Part shown: one piece after another, positions 43,383 to 53,363 of the stretch
Position numbering within the stretch: the first letter of the stretch is position 1
How the letters are laid out: each line of letters begins with the position of its first letter
NCBI RefSeq assembly: GCF_002572525.1
Contig: NZ_PDBS01000001.1
Coordinates: 2,604,001-2,668,000, forward strand
DNA length: 64,000 nt
Reading direction: 5' to 3'
Origin: Natrinema sp. CBA1119
GTDB taxonomy: Archaea; Halobacteriota; Halobacteria; Halobacteriales; Natrialbaceae
The notes under the pieces: generated by a model
Told to the model about the DNA's origin: nothing
Database searches by the model: none
Seen by the model: the letters and a program-made list of their open reading frames with translations, nothing else
Position numbers and translations under genes: made by a program

Positions 43383-44616
43383 ATGTCTTCACAAGACAGC
43401 CCATCCTCTGATACCAATCAGGGGGGTCGAGTTCTTCCAGGGCACGTTAGATTCCACTGACGAAATAGAGTCAGCACGTGTCTTCGATACGACCCTCCGG
43501 GACGGCGAGCAGTCGCCCGGCACATCGTTTTCCTACGACGACAAACGGCAGATCGCGTCCATCCTGGACGAGATGGGAACCCACGTCATCGAGGCCGGAT
43601 TCCCCGTCAACTCGGACGCCGAGTTCGAGGCCGTTCGTGACATCGCTTCGGCTACCAGTTCGACGACCTGCGGGTTAGCCCGCGTCGTCGACGGGGACAT
43701 CGAAGCGGCGCTCGATTCCGGCGTCGAGATGGTGCACACGTTCGTGTCCACCAGCGACGTCCAGATCGAGGATTCGATGCACGCCACCCGGGAGGAAGTC
43801 GTACAGCGCGCAGTCGACTCGGTCGAACGCATCAAAGAGGCGGGCGTGACCTGCATGTTCTCGCCGATGGATGCGACTCGAACCGACGAGGAGTACCTGC
43901 TCGAGGTCATCGAGGCGGTCTCGGACGCGGGTACCGACTGGATCAACATTCCGGACACGTGCGGCGTCGCGACGCCGACCCGCTTTCGGGCCATGATCGA
44001 AAAGGTCTGTGCCCACACCGACGCGCGGGTCGACGTGCACACGCACGACGATTTCGGGCTGGCCACCGCCAACGCGTTGGCCGGTATCGAGGCCGGCGCG
44101 GCCCAGGCGCAGGTGTCGGTCAACTCGATCGGCGAGCGGGCCGGCAACGCCGCCTACGAGGAGTACGTGATGGCCGTCGAGTCGCTCTACCAGTGCGATA
44201 CGGGGATCGACACGACGCGCATCACCGAGCTATCGGAGATCGTCGAGGAGAAAAGCGGGATGGATACGCCGGGCAACAAACCCGTCGTCGGCGACAACGC
44301 CTTCTCCCACGAGAGCGGCATCCACGCCGCCGGCGTTATCGAAAACTCCGACACCTTCGAACCCGGCGTCATGACCCCCGAGATGGTCGGTGCCGAGCGC
44401 AAGCTCGTCATGGGGAAACACACCGGCACCCACTCGGTCCGGGAGCGGCTCGTCGAGTGCGGCTTCGACCCCACCGACGAGCAGGTCAGGGCGGTCACCC
44501 GCCGCGTCAAGGACTACGGAGCCGAGAAGCGCCGCGTGACGGTCGACATCCTCGAGCGCTTCGCCGAAGAGGCTGGCGTCGAACGCCAGCAGGACCAGGA
44601 GGAGGTGCGCGCCTGA
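43383..44616 (+). CDS. leuA: 2-isopropylmalate synthase (LeuA-type), apparent frameshift
   Basis: The enzyme condenses acetyl-CoA and 2-oxoisovalerate in leucine synthesis; the (R)-citramalate-forming relative is an alternative. The promoter and a fitting N-terminus (MSSQDSPSSDTN) start at 43383, but that frame ends after 25 codons. The catalytic part (GVEFFQGTLDSTDEIESARV, then DTTLRDGEQSPGTSF, and the metal His pair in VDVHTHDDFGL) lies in another frame. Removing one base of the G6 tract at 43421-43426 joins them into a 410-residue protein. No normal start codon lies between the tract and the active site. The cause may be sequencing error, a mutation, or slippage. Confidence 0.85.
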
Positions 44617-44728
44617 GGAATGTCCTCACCGTTTGCCACCGGCCGCGAGCCCCTGCTGTCGCGCTCGAGCGGACGGACGGATGCGACTCGTAAGGATTAT
44701 GACCCTCGAGGGAGCTACGTAGACAGTA

Positions 44729-44815
44729 ATGACGGTCCGCGCTCCCCTGTCGGCTCGCGTTCGCACGGTCGACACCAGCGCGCTCGCTCCGATTCGTATT
44801 GTAGGGGCGTTCTAG
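44729..44815 (+). CDS. candidate 28-residue leader peptide
   Basis: The frame encodes MTVRAPLSARVRTVDTSALA and PIRIVGAF. It begins about 26 bases after a TATA-like stretch, so it would be a leaderless start. The end is rich in Ile/Val/Ala residues and runs straight into the GGGGC/GCCCC hairpin, as in amino acid operon leaders of bacteria. The run of regulatory codons is short (Ile, Ile, Val), so the idea is speculative. Confidence 0.3.
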   Translation: MTVRAPLSARVRTVDTSALAPIRIVGAF

Positions 44816-44824
44816 CCCCATTTT
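44804..44824 (+). terminator. hairpin with T-run before ilvB (possible attenuator)
   Basis: GGGGC and GCCCC with a six-base loop, directly followed by ATTTT. The stop codon of the leader frame lies in the loop. It can act as an intrinsic terminator. Whether an alternative anti-terminator fold exists upstream cannot be settled by eye. Confidence 0.45.
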
Positions 44825-44939
44825 CAGTACCTCGTAGCGTCGGACCGGAATCCGCATCGTTCTCCGAGCGATCACTATCCCAGCAGATGACACACTACCG
44901 TACACCACGAGATCGCCGCACACCGGCGGGAGGCAACCG

Positions 44940-46760
44940 ATGAGCGAACGCGCAGCAAAGGTCACACCACCGGACGACGAACAGGACGACGACCAAATTA
45001 CCGACAGCGCCGCACCCGACGCGGCCACCGAGGACGACTCGGCGGCCGGCGACGCCGAGACGACGCCCGCCCCCGTCACGTCGGGCGCGGAAGCCGTCGT
45101 TCGCGCGCTCGAGAACGCGGGCGTCGAGTACGCCTTCGGCGTCCAGGGCGGAGCGATCATGCCCGTCTACGACGCGCTTTATGACTCGGACATTCGTCAT
45201 GTGACGATGGCCCACGAGCAGGGCGCGGCCCACGCGGCCGACGCATACGGCATCGTCTCGGGCGAGCCGGGCGTCTGCCTCGCAACCTCGGGGCCGGGCG
45301 CGACAAACCTCGTTACCGGCATCGCGGACGCCGACATGGACTCGGATCCGCTGCTCGCGCTGACGGGACAGGTCTCGACGGATTTCGTCGGCAACGACGC
45401 GTTCCAGGAGACCGATACCACGGGCGTCACGACGCCGATCACGAAGGACAACACCTTCGCGAGTGACTCGGATCGCGTCGGCAGCGACGTCAGCGAGGCG
45501 TTCGCGCTCGCCGACGCGGGCCGGCCGGGACCGACCCTGGTCGACCTCCCCAAAGACGTCACGAACGGCGAGACCGACTGCGAGCCCGACGCCCCCGCAG
45601 TTCCTGACACCTATCGGGTGCAGGAGCAAGCGGATCCGGAGATCGTCGCGGCCGCGGCCGAGCGGATCGAGAACGCCGACCGCCCCGCCATATTGCTCGG
45701 CGGCGGCGTCATCAAGGGCGAGGCCAGCGAGGCCTGCCGAGAGTTCGCCATCGAACACGAGATCCCGGTCATCACGACGATGCCCGGCATCGGCGCGTTC
45801 CCCGAGGATCACGAACTCTCCCTCGAGATGGCGGGCATGCACGGCACCGGCTACGCCAACATGGCGATCACCCACTGCGATACGCTGATCGGGATCGGGA
45901 CCCGATTCGACGACCGGCTGACCGGCGGGATCGAGACCTTCGCGCCCGACGCGGAGCTCATCCACGTCGACATCGACCCCGCGGAGATTTCGAAGAACAT
46001 CCACGCGGACTACCCGCTGATCGGCGACGCCGAAACGGTCGTCGAGCAACTCTCCGAGGCCGTCGACGCCTCGCCGGAAGCGAAGAAGTGGCGCGCGCAG
46101 TGCCAGCAGTGGAAATCCGACTATTCGATGGCCTACGATGCACCCGAGGACGAGCCGGTCCAGCCGGAGTTTGTCGTCGAGGCACTCGACGAGGCCACGA
46201 GCGACCGAGCGATCGTCACCACCGGTGTCGGCCAACACCAGATGTGGGCCTGTCAGTACTGGACCTACACTGAGCCCCGCACCTGGGTCTCGAGTCACGG
46301 GCTCGGGACGATGGGCTACGGGCTGCCCTCGGCGATCGGCGCGCGACTCGCGGCCGACGACGATCAGGAGGTCGTCTGCATCGACGGCGACGGCTCGTTC
46401 CTGATGACGCTGCAGGGCCTGTCGGTCGCCGTCCGCGAGAACCTCGATATCACGGTTGCCGTGCTCAACAACGAGTACATCGGCATGGTTCGACAGTGGC
46501 AAGACGCCTTCTTCGACGGCCGTCACTCCGCGTCGGACTACCACTGGATGCCGGAGTTCGACAAGCTCGCGGAGGCCTTCGGTGCGAGTGGGTACCGGAT
46601 CGACGACTACGACGACGTCGCCGAAACGATCGACGCCGCGATCGCCTACGACGGCCCGTCGGTGATCGACGTTCATATCGATCCCGACGCTAACGTCTAC
46701 CCGATGGTGCCAAGCGGCGGCGACAACGGTCAGTTCGCACTGACGGAGGACCAGCTATGA
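44940..46760 (+). CDS. ilvB: acetolactate synthase, large subunit
   Basis: The thiamine-diphosphate enzyme (606 residues) joins two pyruvates to acetolactate, or pyruvate with 2-oxobutyrate, for Val, Leu and Ile. The catalytic Glu is in HEQGAAHAADAYG, and the ThDP motif runs from GDGSFLMTLQGL to VLNNEYIGM. The first 45 residues are an acidic low-complexity extension seen in haloarchaea. GGAGG lies eight bases before the ATG. Its stop overlaps the ilvN start as ATGA. Confidence 0.96.
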   Translation: MSERAAKVTPPDDEQDDDQITDSAAPDAATEDDSAAGDAETTPAPVTSGAEAVVRALENAGVEYAFGVQGGAIMPVYDALYDSDIRHVTMAHEQGAAHAADAYGIVSGEPGVCLATSGPGATNLVTGIADADMDSDPLLALTGQVSTDFVGNDAFQETDTTGVTTPITKDNTFASDSDRVGSDVSEAFALADAGRPGPTLVDLPKDVTNGETDCEPDAPAVPDTYRVQEQADPEIVAAAAERIENADRPAILLGGGVIKGEASEACREFAIEHEIPVITTMPGIGAFPEDHELSLEMAGMHGTGYANMAITHCDTLIGIGTRFDDRLTGGIETFAPDAELIHVDIDPAEISKNIHADYPLIGDAETVVEQLSEAVDASPEAKKWRAQCQQWKSDYSMAYDAPEDEPVQPEFVVEALDEATSDRAIVTTGVGQHQMWACQYWTYTEPRTWVSSHGLGTMGYGLPSAIGARLAADDDQEVVCIDGDGSFLMTLQGLSVAVRENLDITVAVLNNEYIGMVRQWQDAFFDGRHSASDYHWMPEFDKLAEAFGASGYRIDDYDDVAETIDAAIAYDGPSVIDVHIDPDANVYPMVPSGGDNGQFALTEDQL

Positions 46761-47422
46761 AACGCGGTCTCGACGGGCCCGAACCCGAAACGCGCCCGAC
46801 CCCCGCGGGACGGCGCAACAAACAGGGCATTCGCATCGACCCGGAGGTCGAAGTGACCCACGAGCCCCGGCGCACCGCCATCTCGGCGCTGGTCGAACAC
46901 GAACCGGGCGTCCTCTCGGACGTCTCGGGACTGTTCTCGAGGCGGCAGTTCAACATCGAGAGCCTGACCGTCGGCCCCACGGAAAACGACGATCACGCGC
47001 GAATCACGATCGTCGTCGAGGAACCCGATCCGGGGATCGATCAGGTCGAAAAGCAACTGCGCAAACTGGTGCCGGTGATCTCCGTGCGCGAACTCGAGCC
47101 CGACGCGATGCGTCGGGAACTGGCGCTCATCAAGGTCGACGCCGAGCAACCCGGCCAGGTCGCCGCCGTTGCGGACATGTACAACGCCAAGACGGTCGAC
47201 TCGAGTCCAGAGACGGCGACGATCGAAGTGACCGGCGCGCGCCAGAAGATCGAGGCCGCGATCGACACCTTCAGCCAGTTCGGGATCCGAGAGATTTCCC
47301 GGACCGGGACGACGGCACTGGCCCGCGGCACCGATCGGACCGCCGCGTCCGATTCGACAGGACAGTCCGCCGACGAGGCGAACTACGACGGACAATACAC
47401 AGAGACAGCTACCGATGACTGA
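46757..47422 (+). CDS. ilvN: acetolactate synthase, small (regulatory) subunit
   Basis: A 221-residue regulatory subunit. An ACT domain follows a short basic start: [20 protein letters not shown] and [21 protein letters not shown] second ACT-like part begins near residue 110 ([20 protein letters not shown]). It gives valine feedback to IlvB. The C-terminal 35 residues are polar and acidic. ATGA overlap with ilvB and an eight-base overlap with ilvC show tight coupling. Confidence 0.94.
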   Translation: MKRGLDGPEPETRPTPAGRRNKQGIRIDPEVEVTHEPRRTAISALVEHEPGVLSDVSGLFSRRQFNIESLTVGPTENDDHARITIVVEEPDPGIDQVEKQLRKLVPVISVRELEPDAMRRELALIKVDAEQPGQVAAVADMYNAKTVDSSPETATIEVTGARQKIEAAIDTFSQFGIREISRTGTTALARGTDRTAASDSTGQSADEANYDGQYTETATDD

Positions 47423-48467
47423 CGAATTCAACACCGACATCTACTACGACGACGACGCGGATGGATCGTATCTCGAAAACGCGACAGTAGCCGTTCTCGG
47501 CTACGGGAGCCAGGGCCACGCCCACGCGCTGAACCTCAACGACAGCGGGGTCGACGTGGTCGTCGGCCTGCGCGAGGACTCGTCCTCGCGCGATGCGGCC
47601 GAAGCCGACGGGTTAGACGTGACGACGCCGGTCGAGGCGGCCTCGCAAGCCGACGTCATCTCCGTGCTGGTGCCCGATACGGTTCAGCCGGCGGTCTACG
47701 CGGACATCGAATCGGAACTCGAGGAGGGGAACACGCTGCAGTTCGCCCACGGCTTTAACATTCACTACAACCAGATCCAGCCCCCGGAGGGCATCGACGT
47801 GACGATGATCGCGCCGAAATCACCGGGCCATCTGGTTCGCCGCAACTACGAGAACGACGAGGGAACCCCCGGACTGCTCGCGGTCTACCAGGACGAAACC
47901 GGCGATGCGAAGGAACGTGCGCTCGCGTACGGGAAGGGAATCGGCTGTACTCGCGCCGGCGTCGTCGAGACGAGCTTCCGCGAGGAGACCGAGACGGACA
48001 TCTTCGGCGAGCAGGCCGTCCTCTGTGGCGGGATCGCCGAACTGATCAAAACAGGCTACGAGACGTTGGTCGACGCCGGCTACAGCCCCGAGATGGCCTA
48101 CTTCGAGTGCATGAACGAGATGAAGCTCATCGTCGACCTCATGTACGAGGGCGGGCTCGGCGCGATGTGGGACTCCGTTTCCGACACCGCCGAGTACGGC
48201 GGGCTCACCCGCGGCGACGACGTGATCGACGACCACGTTCGCGAGAACATGGACGAAGTGCTCGAGCAGGTCCAGAACGGCGAGTTCGCGACCGAGTGGA
48301 TCTCGGAGAATCAGGCGAACCGGCCCGTCTACACGCAACTCAACCAGGCCGAGAAGGACCACGAGATCGAGGAGGTCGGCGAGCGACTGCGCGACCTGTT
48401 CAGCTGGGCCGAGGAGGGAGAAACCGAAGACGAAGCGGAGTCCGCCACGGTGCAGGCGGACGACTGA
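47415..48467 (+). CDS. ilvC: ketol-acid reductoisomerase
   Basis: A 350-residue class I enzyme that isomerises and reduces acetolactate to the dihydroxy acid. The cofactor loop [20 protein letters not shown] is near residues 29-48, followed by [14 protein letters not shown] and the metal-binding [16 protein letters not shown]. Helical C-terminal part with [20 protein letters not shown]. The acidic tail after residue 330 is a halophile trait. The start overlaps ilvN by eight bases. Confidence 0.96.
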   Translation: MTDEFNTDIYYDDDADGSYLENATVAVLGYGSQGHAHALNLNDSGVDVVVGLREDSSSRDAAEADGLDVTTPVEAASQADVISVLVPDTVQPAVYADIESELEEGNTLQFAHGFNIHYNQIQPPEGIDVTMIAPKSPGHLVRRNYENDEGTPGLLAVYQDETGDAKERALAYGKGIGCTRAGVVETSFREETETDIFGEQAVLCGGIAELIKTGYETLVDAGYSPEMAYFECMNEMKLIVDLMYEGGLGAMWDSVSDTAEYGGLTRGDDVIDDHVRENMDEVLEQVQNGEFATEWISENQANRPVYTQLNQAEKDHEIEEVGERLRDLFSWAEEGETEDEAESATVQADD

Positions 48468-48485
48468 CACCGGAACCCGAGAACC

Positions 48486-48776
48486 ATGAGCGAAAACGAC
48501 AAAACGACTGATACGATGGGCGAGATCAGCCACACGAATCCCCACACGGGGGAGACGGCTGGCCGGCTGTTCAGCCGCGGGCCGATCGTCGCCGCCGACG
48601 GCGGCACGTCGGAGACGACCGAGGCCGACGGAGCGGACGAGAGTACCGACACGACCGGAACGATGAGCGACGTCGACCACACGCCGCCGAAGCGGGCCGA
48701 CGACGCGAACCGCGTCTTCGAGCGCGGGACCGAACACGGACGACAGTCCGATAGCGATACGGTGGGAGAGGAATGA
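48486..48776 (+). CDS. small conserved protein of the ilv-leu operon
   Basis: A 96-residue acidic, probably disordered protein between ilvC and leuC. It contains two related halves: [20 protein letters not shown] with [10 protein letters not shown], and [20 protein letters not shown] with RGTEHGRQ. I recall similar small proteins in this operon position in other haloarchaea, but know no function. Its TGA overlaps the leuC ATG (ATGA), so it is translated just before leuC. The duplicated pattern suggests a repeat-based binding role. Confidence 0.78.
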   Translation: MSENDKTTDTMGEISHTNPHTGETAGRLFSRGPIVAADGGTSETTEADGADESTDTTGTMSDVDHTPPKRADDANRVFERGTEHGRQSDSDTVGEE

Positions 48777-50194
48777 GCAAGGGCACACTGTACGACAAGG
48801 TCTGGGATCGCCACAAAGTCACGACGCTGCCGACCGGACAGGATCAGCTGTTCGTCGGACTCCACCTCATCCACGAGGTCACGAGCCCGCAGGCGTTCGG
48901 GATGCTCCGCGAGCGCGACCTCGAGGTCGCCTTTCCGAAGCTGACCCACGCGACGGTCGACCACATCGTGCCGACGGCCGACCAGTCCCGCCCCTACAAG
49001 GAGGACGCGGCCGAGGAGATGATGGCCGAACTCGAGGCGAACGTCCGTGACGCGGGCATCGAGTTCTCGGACCCGACGACGGGCGATCAGGGGATCGTCC
49101 ACGTCATCGGACCGGAGCAGGGAATCACTCAGCCCGGCAAGACGATCGTCTGTGGAGACTCTCACACCTCCACCCACGGTGCCTTCGGCGCGCTCGCGTT
49201 CGGCATCGGGACCTCCCAGATCCGCGACGTGCTCGCGACGGGCACCGTCGCCATGGAGAAGCAAAAGGTCCGCAAGATCCAGATCGACGGCGAACTCGGC
49301 GACGGTGTCGAAGCGAAGGACGTCATCCTCGAGATCATCCGTCGCCTGGGTACCGAGGGCGGCGTCGGCTACGTCTACGAGTACGCCGGCGAGGCCATCG
49401 AGAGCCTGGGGATGGAAGGGCGGATGTCGATCTGTAACATGTCCATCGAGGGCGGCGCTCGCGCGGGCTACGTCAATCCCGACGAGACCACCTACGAGTG
49501 GATGAAAGAGACGGACTACTTCCAGGAGAACCCGGAGAAGTTCGACGAACTCAAACCCTACTGGGAGTCGATCCGCTCCGATGCGGACGCCGAGTACGAC
49601 GACGTCGTCCACATCGACGCGAACGAACTCGAGCCGGTCGTCACCTGGGGGACCACGCCCGGGCAGGGAGTCGGGATCTCCGATCCGATTCCGGAACCGG
49701 AGTCACTGCCGAAAGAGAAGCGGGACACGGCCCGACGCGCGCAAGAACACATGCGCGTCGAGCCCGGCGAGACGATGGAGGGGTACGACATCGACGTCGC
49801 CTTCCTCGGCTCCTGTACGAACGCCCGCCTGCCGGACCTGCGACGCGCCGCTCGGATCGTCGAGGGTCGACAGGTCGACGACGACGTCCGCGCGATGGTC
49901 GTCCCCGGCAGCCAGCGCGTGCAGCGAACTGCCGAGGCGGAAGGCCTCAAGGACACCTTCGAGGAAGCTGGCTTCGAGTGGCGAAACGCCGGCTGTTCGA
50001 TGTGTCTCGGCATGAACGAAGACCAACTCGAGGGCGACGAGGCCTGTGCCTCCTCCTCGAACCGGAACTTCGTCGGCCGGCAGGGCTCGAAGGACGGCCG
50101 GACCGTCCTGATGAGTCCGCGGATGGTCGCCGCAGCGGCGATCAACGGAGAGGTCTCTGACGTGCGCGATCTGAAGGAGGTGAATCTGGCGTGA
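48773..50194 (+). CDS. leuC: 3-isopropylmalate dehydratase, large subunit
   Basis: A 473-residue aconitase-family subunit that, with LeuD, isomerises 2- to 3-isopropylmalate in leucine synthesis. [4Fe-4S] ligands are visible in [14 protein letters not shown] and in CSMCLGMN, with [20 protein letters not shown] as the active-site segment and [12 protein letters not shown] near the end. It is longer than the usual archaeal form (about 420) and resembles the bacterial-type enzyme. A 37-residue frame overlaps its stop and leads to leuD. Confidence 0.95.
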   Translation: MSKGTLYDKVWDRHKVTTLPTGQDQLFVGLHLIHEVTSPQAFGMLRERDLEVAFPKLTHATVDHIVPTADQSRPYKEDAAEEMMAELEANVRDAGIEFSDPTTGDQGIVHVIGPEQGITQPGKTIVCGDSHTSTHGAFGALAFGIGTSQIRDVLATGTVAMEKQKVRKIQIDGELGDGVEAKDVILEIIRRLGTEGGVGYVYEYAGEAIESLGMEGRMSICNMSIEGGARAGYVNPDETTYEWMKETDYFQENPEKFDELKPYWESIRSDADAEYDDVVHIDANELEPVVTWGTTPGQGVGISDPIPEPESLPKEKRDTARRAQEHMRVEPGETMEGYDIDVAFLGSCTNARLPDLRRAARIVEGRQVDDDVRAMVVPGSQRVQRTAEAEGLKDTFEEAGFEWRNAGCSMCLGMNEDQLEGDEACASSSNRNFVGRQGSKDGRTVLMSPRMVAAAAINGEVSDVRDLKEVNLA

Positions 50195-50304
50195 GTAGCG
50201 AGACGCGAAGCGTCTCGGAAATGCGAACGGGGAGTGTAACGACCCGTGAGCACGCGGAGCGAGTGCTTCCATCGAAGCGCGAAGCGCTGGAGGTGGAAGC
50301 ATGA
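50191..50304 (+). CDS. 37-residue linker ORF between leuC and leuD
   Basis: A GTG at 50191 overlaps the leuC stop (GTGA), and the frame ends in a TGA overlapping the leuD ATG (ATGA). Composition is polar. The DNA is hairpin-rich: GAGACG-CGAA-CGTCTC near 50200, GCAC...GTGC, and a longer CTTCCA...TGGAGG. It is the same double-overlap arrangement as the glpB-glpC linker, with no shared sequence. Function unknown; it could allow coupling across an expanded spacer. Confidence 0.4.
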   Translation: MSSETRSVSEMRTGSVTTREHAERVLPSKREALEVEA

Positions 50305-50936
50305 GCGACGAAGTCGAGATTCCCGAGGTCAACTACGTCTCCGGCTCCGGCGTCCCGATCCGAGGCAACGACATCGACACCGACCAGATCATCCCCGCGC
50401 GGTTCATGAAGGTCGTCACCTTCGACGGACTGGGCGAGTTCGCGTTCTTCGATCTGCGATTCGATGACGACGACAACCAGAAGGAGCATCCGTTCAACGA
50501 GGACCGCTATCAGGACTCCTCGGTAATGGTCGTCAACTCGAACTTCGGCTGTGGCTCCTCGAGAGAGCACGCCCCCCAGGCCCTGATGCGCTGGGGAATC
50601 GACGCGGTCATCGGCGAGAGCTTCGCCGAGATCTTCGCGGGCAACTGTCTGGCGCTGGGCATTCCGACCGTGACCGCCGACAGCGAGACGATCGAGGAAC
50701 TGCAGGACTGGGTCGACGCGAACCCCGACGGCGAGATCGACATCGACATCGAAGCGGAGACCGTCACCTACGACGAGCAGACGATCGACGTCACCGTCGA
50801 CGACGCCCAGCGCAAGGCGCTCGTCGACGGCGTCTGGGACACGACGGCGCTGATGAAGTCCAACGCCGGCGCGGTCCGCGAGAAGGCTCGAGAACTGCCG
50901 TACGTCGACGATGCGGCGATTCCCGAAGCCGAATAA
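50301..50936 (+). CDS. leuD: 3-isopropylmalate dehydratase, small subunit
   Basis: A 211-residue swivel-domain subunit that closes the LeuCD active site. Expected segments: NDIDTDQIIPARFMK near residues 27-41, NSNFGCGSSREHAPQAL with the substrate-binding loop, and GESFAEIFAGNCLALGIP. The C-terminal extension is longer than the archaeal short form and resembles the bacterial type, in keeping with leuC. It ends the first part of the operon; a transporter gene lies between it and leuB. Confidence 0.94.
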   Translation: MSDEVEIPEVNYVSGSGVPIRGNDIDTDQIIPARFMKVVTFDGLGEFAFFDLRFDDDDNQKEHPFNEDRYQDSSVMVVNSNFGCGSSREHAPQALMRWGIDAVIGESFAEIFAGNCLALGIPTVTADSETIEELQDWVDANPDGEIDIDIEAETVTYDEQTIDVTVDDAQRKALVDGVWDTTALMKSNAGAVREKARELPYVDDAAIPEAE

Positions 50937-51115
50937 GCAGGCTCCGTTTTTGCGACTCGGTTTTGACTGCTCGTCACATTCGACCGCATCTCGTGTCACG
51001 ACTCGAGTCGTGCGTATCGCCCTGACGACCGAATTGCGTCGTGGTGCCACACCGAAAGCGGCAGGTAACCACGGACATCGCGAGCTATTTCGGAGACTGA
51101 CGGCTATACTTCCCC

Positions 51116-52030
51116 ATGTCTCGCGCTCTCGATGCGTCACTTTTCGTGTTGCTGGCCGTTCTCTGGGGCTTTTCCTTTCCCGCGATTTCGATCGGTCTCG
51201 AGTACCTCCCACCACTGCTCTTCGCGGCCGCCCGGTACGACATCGCAGCGGTCCTGTTACTGGCTGCAGCTGTCGTCCGCGTCGAGAAGTGGCGGCCGAC
51301 CGCGCGGAACGATCTAGCGGCCGTCGCGGGCGGTGGCATCTTCCTCATCGCGGGTAACGGGCTCCTCTTCCTCGGCCAGCAGACGGTTCCGAGCGGCGTC
51401 GCCGCGATCTTGCAGGGACTGGTGCCGATCGTCACCGCGCTGTGGGCGATCCCGCTGCTGGGCGAACGGCTCTCGCCGCTCGGGGCCGTCGGTGCCGCCA
51501 TCGGCTTTCTGGGCGTCGGCCTCGTCGTCCAGCCCGATCCGGGGAACCTGTTGGCGGGCGACACTGCCGCGCGACTGCTCATCGTCGGGCAGGTGTGTAG
51601 CGTCGCGCTCGGCGGCGTCCTGATCCAGCGGGCCGGGCCGACGCTCGAGCGACTGCCGCTGGTCGGCTGGTCGATGCTCGTCGGTGGACTGGTCTTGCAC
51701 GCCGTCAGTCTGGGTGCCGGCGAGTTTCCCAGTGCCGACGTGCTCGGTCCAGTCTCCGTGGGCGCTCTGCTCTACCTCGGGGTGTTCGCGACCGCCGTCG
51801 CGTTCATGATCTATTTCACCATCCTCGAGGAACACGGCGCGTTCGAGGCGGCGCTGATCGGCTATCTGGTTCCGATCGTGGCGACTATCGCGAGCGTCTT
51901 CCTGCTCGGCGAGGAGATCGGCGTCCTGACGGTCGGCGGCTTCGGGCTGGTCGCGGTCGGCTTCGTCCTGCTCAAGCGCCGCGCGATTGCCGAGGCGGTC
52001 GGGTTCTCGACCGGTGTCAGCAGTCCCTGA
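51116..52030 (+). CDS. EamA/DMT-family permease
   Basis: A 304-residue transporter with ten predicted helices in two EamA repeats (residues 5-140 and 150-285). Typical segments are [20 protein letters not shown] at the start and [12 protein letters not shown]-like helices with polar residues. DMT permeases export amino acids, amines or other small metabolites. Position between leuD and leuB suggests a link to branched-chain metabolites, but this is inference. Gaps of 179 and 119 bases on either side suggest its own promoter. Confidence 0.82.
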   Translation: MSRALDASLFVLLAVLWGFSFPAISIGLEYLPPLLFAAARYDIAAVLLLAAAVVRVEKWRPTARNDLAAVAGGGIFLIAGNGLLFLGQQTVPSGVAAILQGLVPIVTALWAIPLLGERLSPLGAVGAAIGFLGVGLVVQPDPGNLLAGDTAARLLIVGQVCSVALGGVLIQRAGPTLERLPLVGWSMLVGGLVLHAVSLGAGEFPSADVLGPVSVGALLYLGVFATAVAFMIYFTILEEHGAFEAALIGYLVPIVATIASVFLLGEEIGVLTVGGFGLVAVGFVLLKRRAIAEAVGFSTGVSSP

Positions 52031-52107
52031 GCTCGACGACAGCCACGGCTACCGGCCAGCCGACGGGCGACTCGTCTCGCGTCTGCACTGACTCGGTCCC
52101 CAACGCC

Positions 52108-52119
52108 GGTATCGATACC
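52108..52119. promoter_or_regulatory. 12-bp palindrome before leuB
   Basis: GGTATCGATACC, a perfect palindrome, lies 31-42 bases before the leuB ATG, at the distance of the TATA box. It may be the core of the leuB promoter or an operator. No second copy was noticed nearby. Confidence 0.4.
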
Positions 52120-52149
52120 CTCTTTTCGGCCCCACGTCGATGTTCGGGC

Positions 52150-53130
52150 ATGACTCACGAAATCGCCGTCATTCCGGGCGATGGAATCGGACAGGAAGTG
52201 ACACCCGCCGCGGTCGAGGTCCTCGAGGCCCTCGCGATCGACTTCGAGTTCGTCGAGGCCGACGCGGGCGACGCGGTAAAGGAGGAGACCGGCGAGGCCT
52301 TGCCCCAGGAGACATATGACCTCGCGGCGTCGGCGGACGCGACGCTGTTCGGGGCGGCCGGCGAGACGGCCGCGGACGTGATTCTACCGCTCCGGACGGC
52401 GGTCGACTCGTTCGTCAACGTTCGCCCCGCGAAGGCGTATCCGGGGATCGACGCCGTCCGCCCCGAGACGGACCTGATCTTCCTCCGGGAGAACACCGAG
52501 GGCGTCTACGCGGGTCACGAAGATCGACTGACGCAAGACGTCTCGACGCTGACTCGAGTCGTCACGGAGTCGGCCTCCGAACGGCTCGCCGAGTTCGCCT
52601 GCGACTACGTCGCCGGCGACGACCACGACGGCTTCTCGATCGTCCACAAGGCCAACGTCATGCGCGAGACGGACGGTCTCTTCCGTGACACCGTCAAATC
52701 GGTGGCCGACGACAACGGCGTCGAGACCGATCAGGTGCTGATGGACGCCTTCGCGACGCGGGTCTGTCTCGACCCCGAACAGTTCGACGTGGTCGTCTGC
52801 CCGAACCTCGCGGGCGACGTGCTCTCGGACCTCGCGGCCGGCCTCGTCGGCGGCCTCGGCCTGCTCCCGTCGGCCAACATCGGCCCCGATCGCGCGCTGT
52901 TCGAACCCGTCCACGGCACCGCACCAGATATCGCCGGTCAGGGAGTCGCGAACCCCGCCGCGACGATCATTTCTGCCGCCATGCTGCTCGAGTACCTCGG
53001 CTACGACGAAGAGAGCGACGCCGTTCACGCGGCCGTCGAAGCAACGCTCGCCGACGGACCGCGGACCCCCGATCTGGGCGGGGACGCCTCGACCGAGGAC
53101 GTGACCGACGCGATCATCGATCGCCTCTGA
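52150..53130 (+). CDS. leuB: 3-isopropylmalate dehydrogenase
   Basis: A 326-residue isopropylmalate/isocitrate dehydrogenase family enzyme. It oxidises and decarboxylates 3-isopropylmalate. Visible are [20 protein letters not shown], the substrate segment [36 protein letters not shown], the catalytic [13 protein letters not shown], and [23 protein letters not shown] binding is suggested by the acidic residue after [15 protein letters not shown]. It completes leucine synthesis with leuA, leuC and leuD. Confidence 0.94.
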   Translation: MTHEIAVIPGDGIGQEVTPAAVEVLEALAIDFEFVEADAGDAVKEETGEALPQETYDLAASADATLFGAAGETAADVILPLRTAVDSFVNVRPAKAYPGIDAVRPETDLIFLRENTEGVYAGHEDRLTQDVSTLTRVVTESASERLAEFACDYVAGDDHDGFSIVHKANVMRETDGLFRDTVKSVADDNGVETDQVLMDAFATRVCLDPEQFDVVVCPNLAGDVLSDLAAGLVGGLGLLPSANIGPDRALFEPVHGTAPDIAGQGVANPAATIISAAMLLEYLGYDEESDAVHAAVEATLADGPRTPDLGGDASTEDVTDAIIDRL

Positions 53131-53363
53131 TCCAGCCGCGTCCGACGCCTCACGAGATCGGTCCCTTCGCCGCGTCGAACCGACGGTCGATTCGATCTCG
53201 CCGGATCGTCGATAGTCTCCGTCGCTCGAGCATCGAGACCGTCGACCACCGTTTTTCCTGTCCGGATTTGATTCAGACAAACCAATCAGAAACGATCGCT
53301 CGAGACAGCATAAACAAATAAAACCGTGCAGAACGCAGATGGGTTCAACGCCCTTCCAGTGAC

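Larger units (their letters stand above)
44617..44939. promoter_or_regulatory. ilvB leader region
   Basis: A 323-base gap before ilvB. It has a TATA-like GGATTATGA near 44695-44703, a 28-codon frame at 44729-44815, a hairpin GGGGC-N6-GCCCC followed by ATTTT at 44804-44824, a second short frame (ATG at 44887) whose TGA overlaps the ilvB start, and GGAGG eight bases before the ilvB ATG. The transcript thus appears to have a long leader, unusual here, and could carry attenuation. I judge the 107-codon frame spanning it to be non-coding. Confidence 0.5.

Noticed and set aside
44620-44943. 107-codon frame ending in an overlap with the ilvB start
   Set aside because: Composition is Arg/Ser-rich without structure, and promoter, hairpin and ribosome-binding features inside it fit a leader region better.
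44895-46676. 593-codon minus-strand frame over ilvB
   Set aside because: Antisense to acetolactate synthase; Arg/Val/Asp-rich without motifs.
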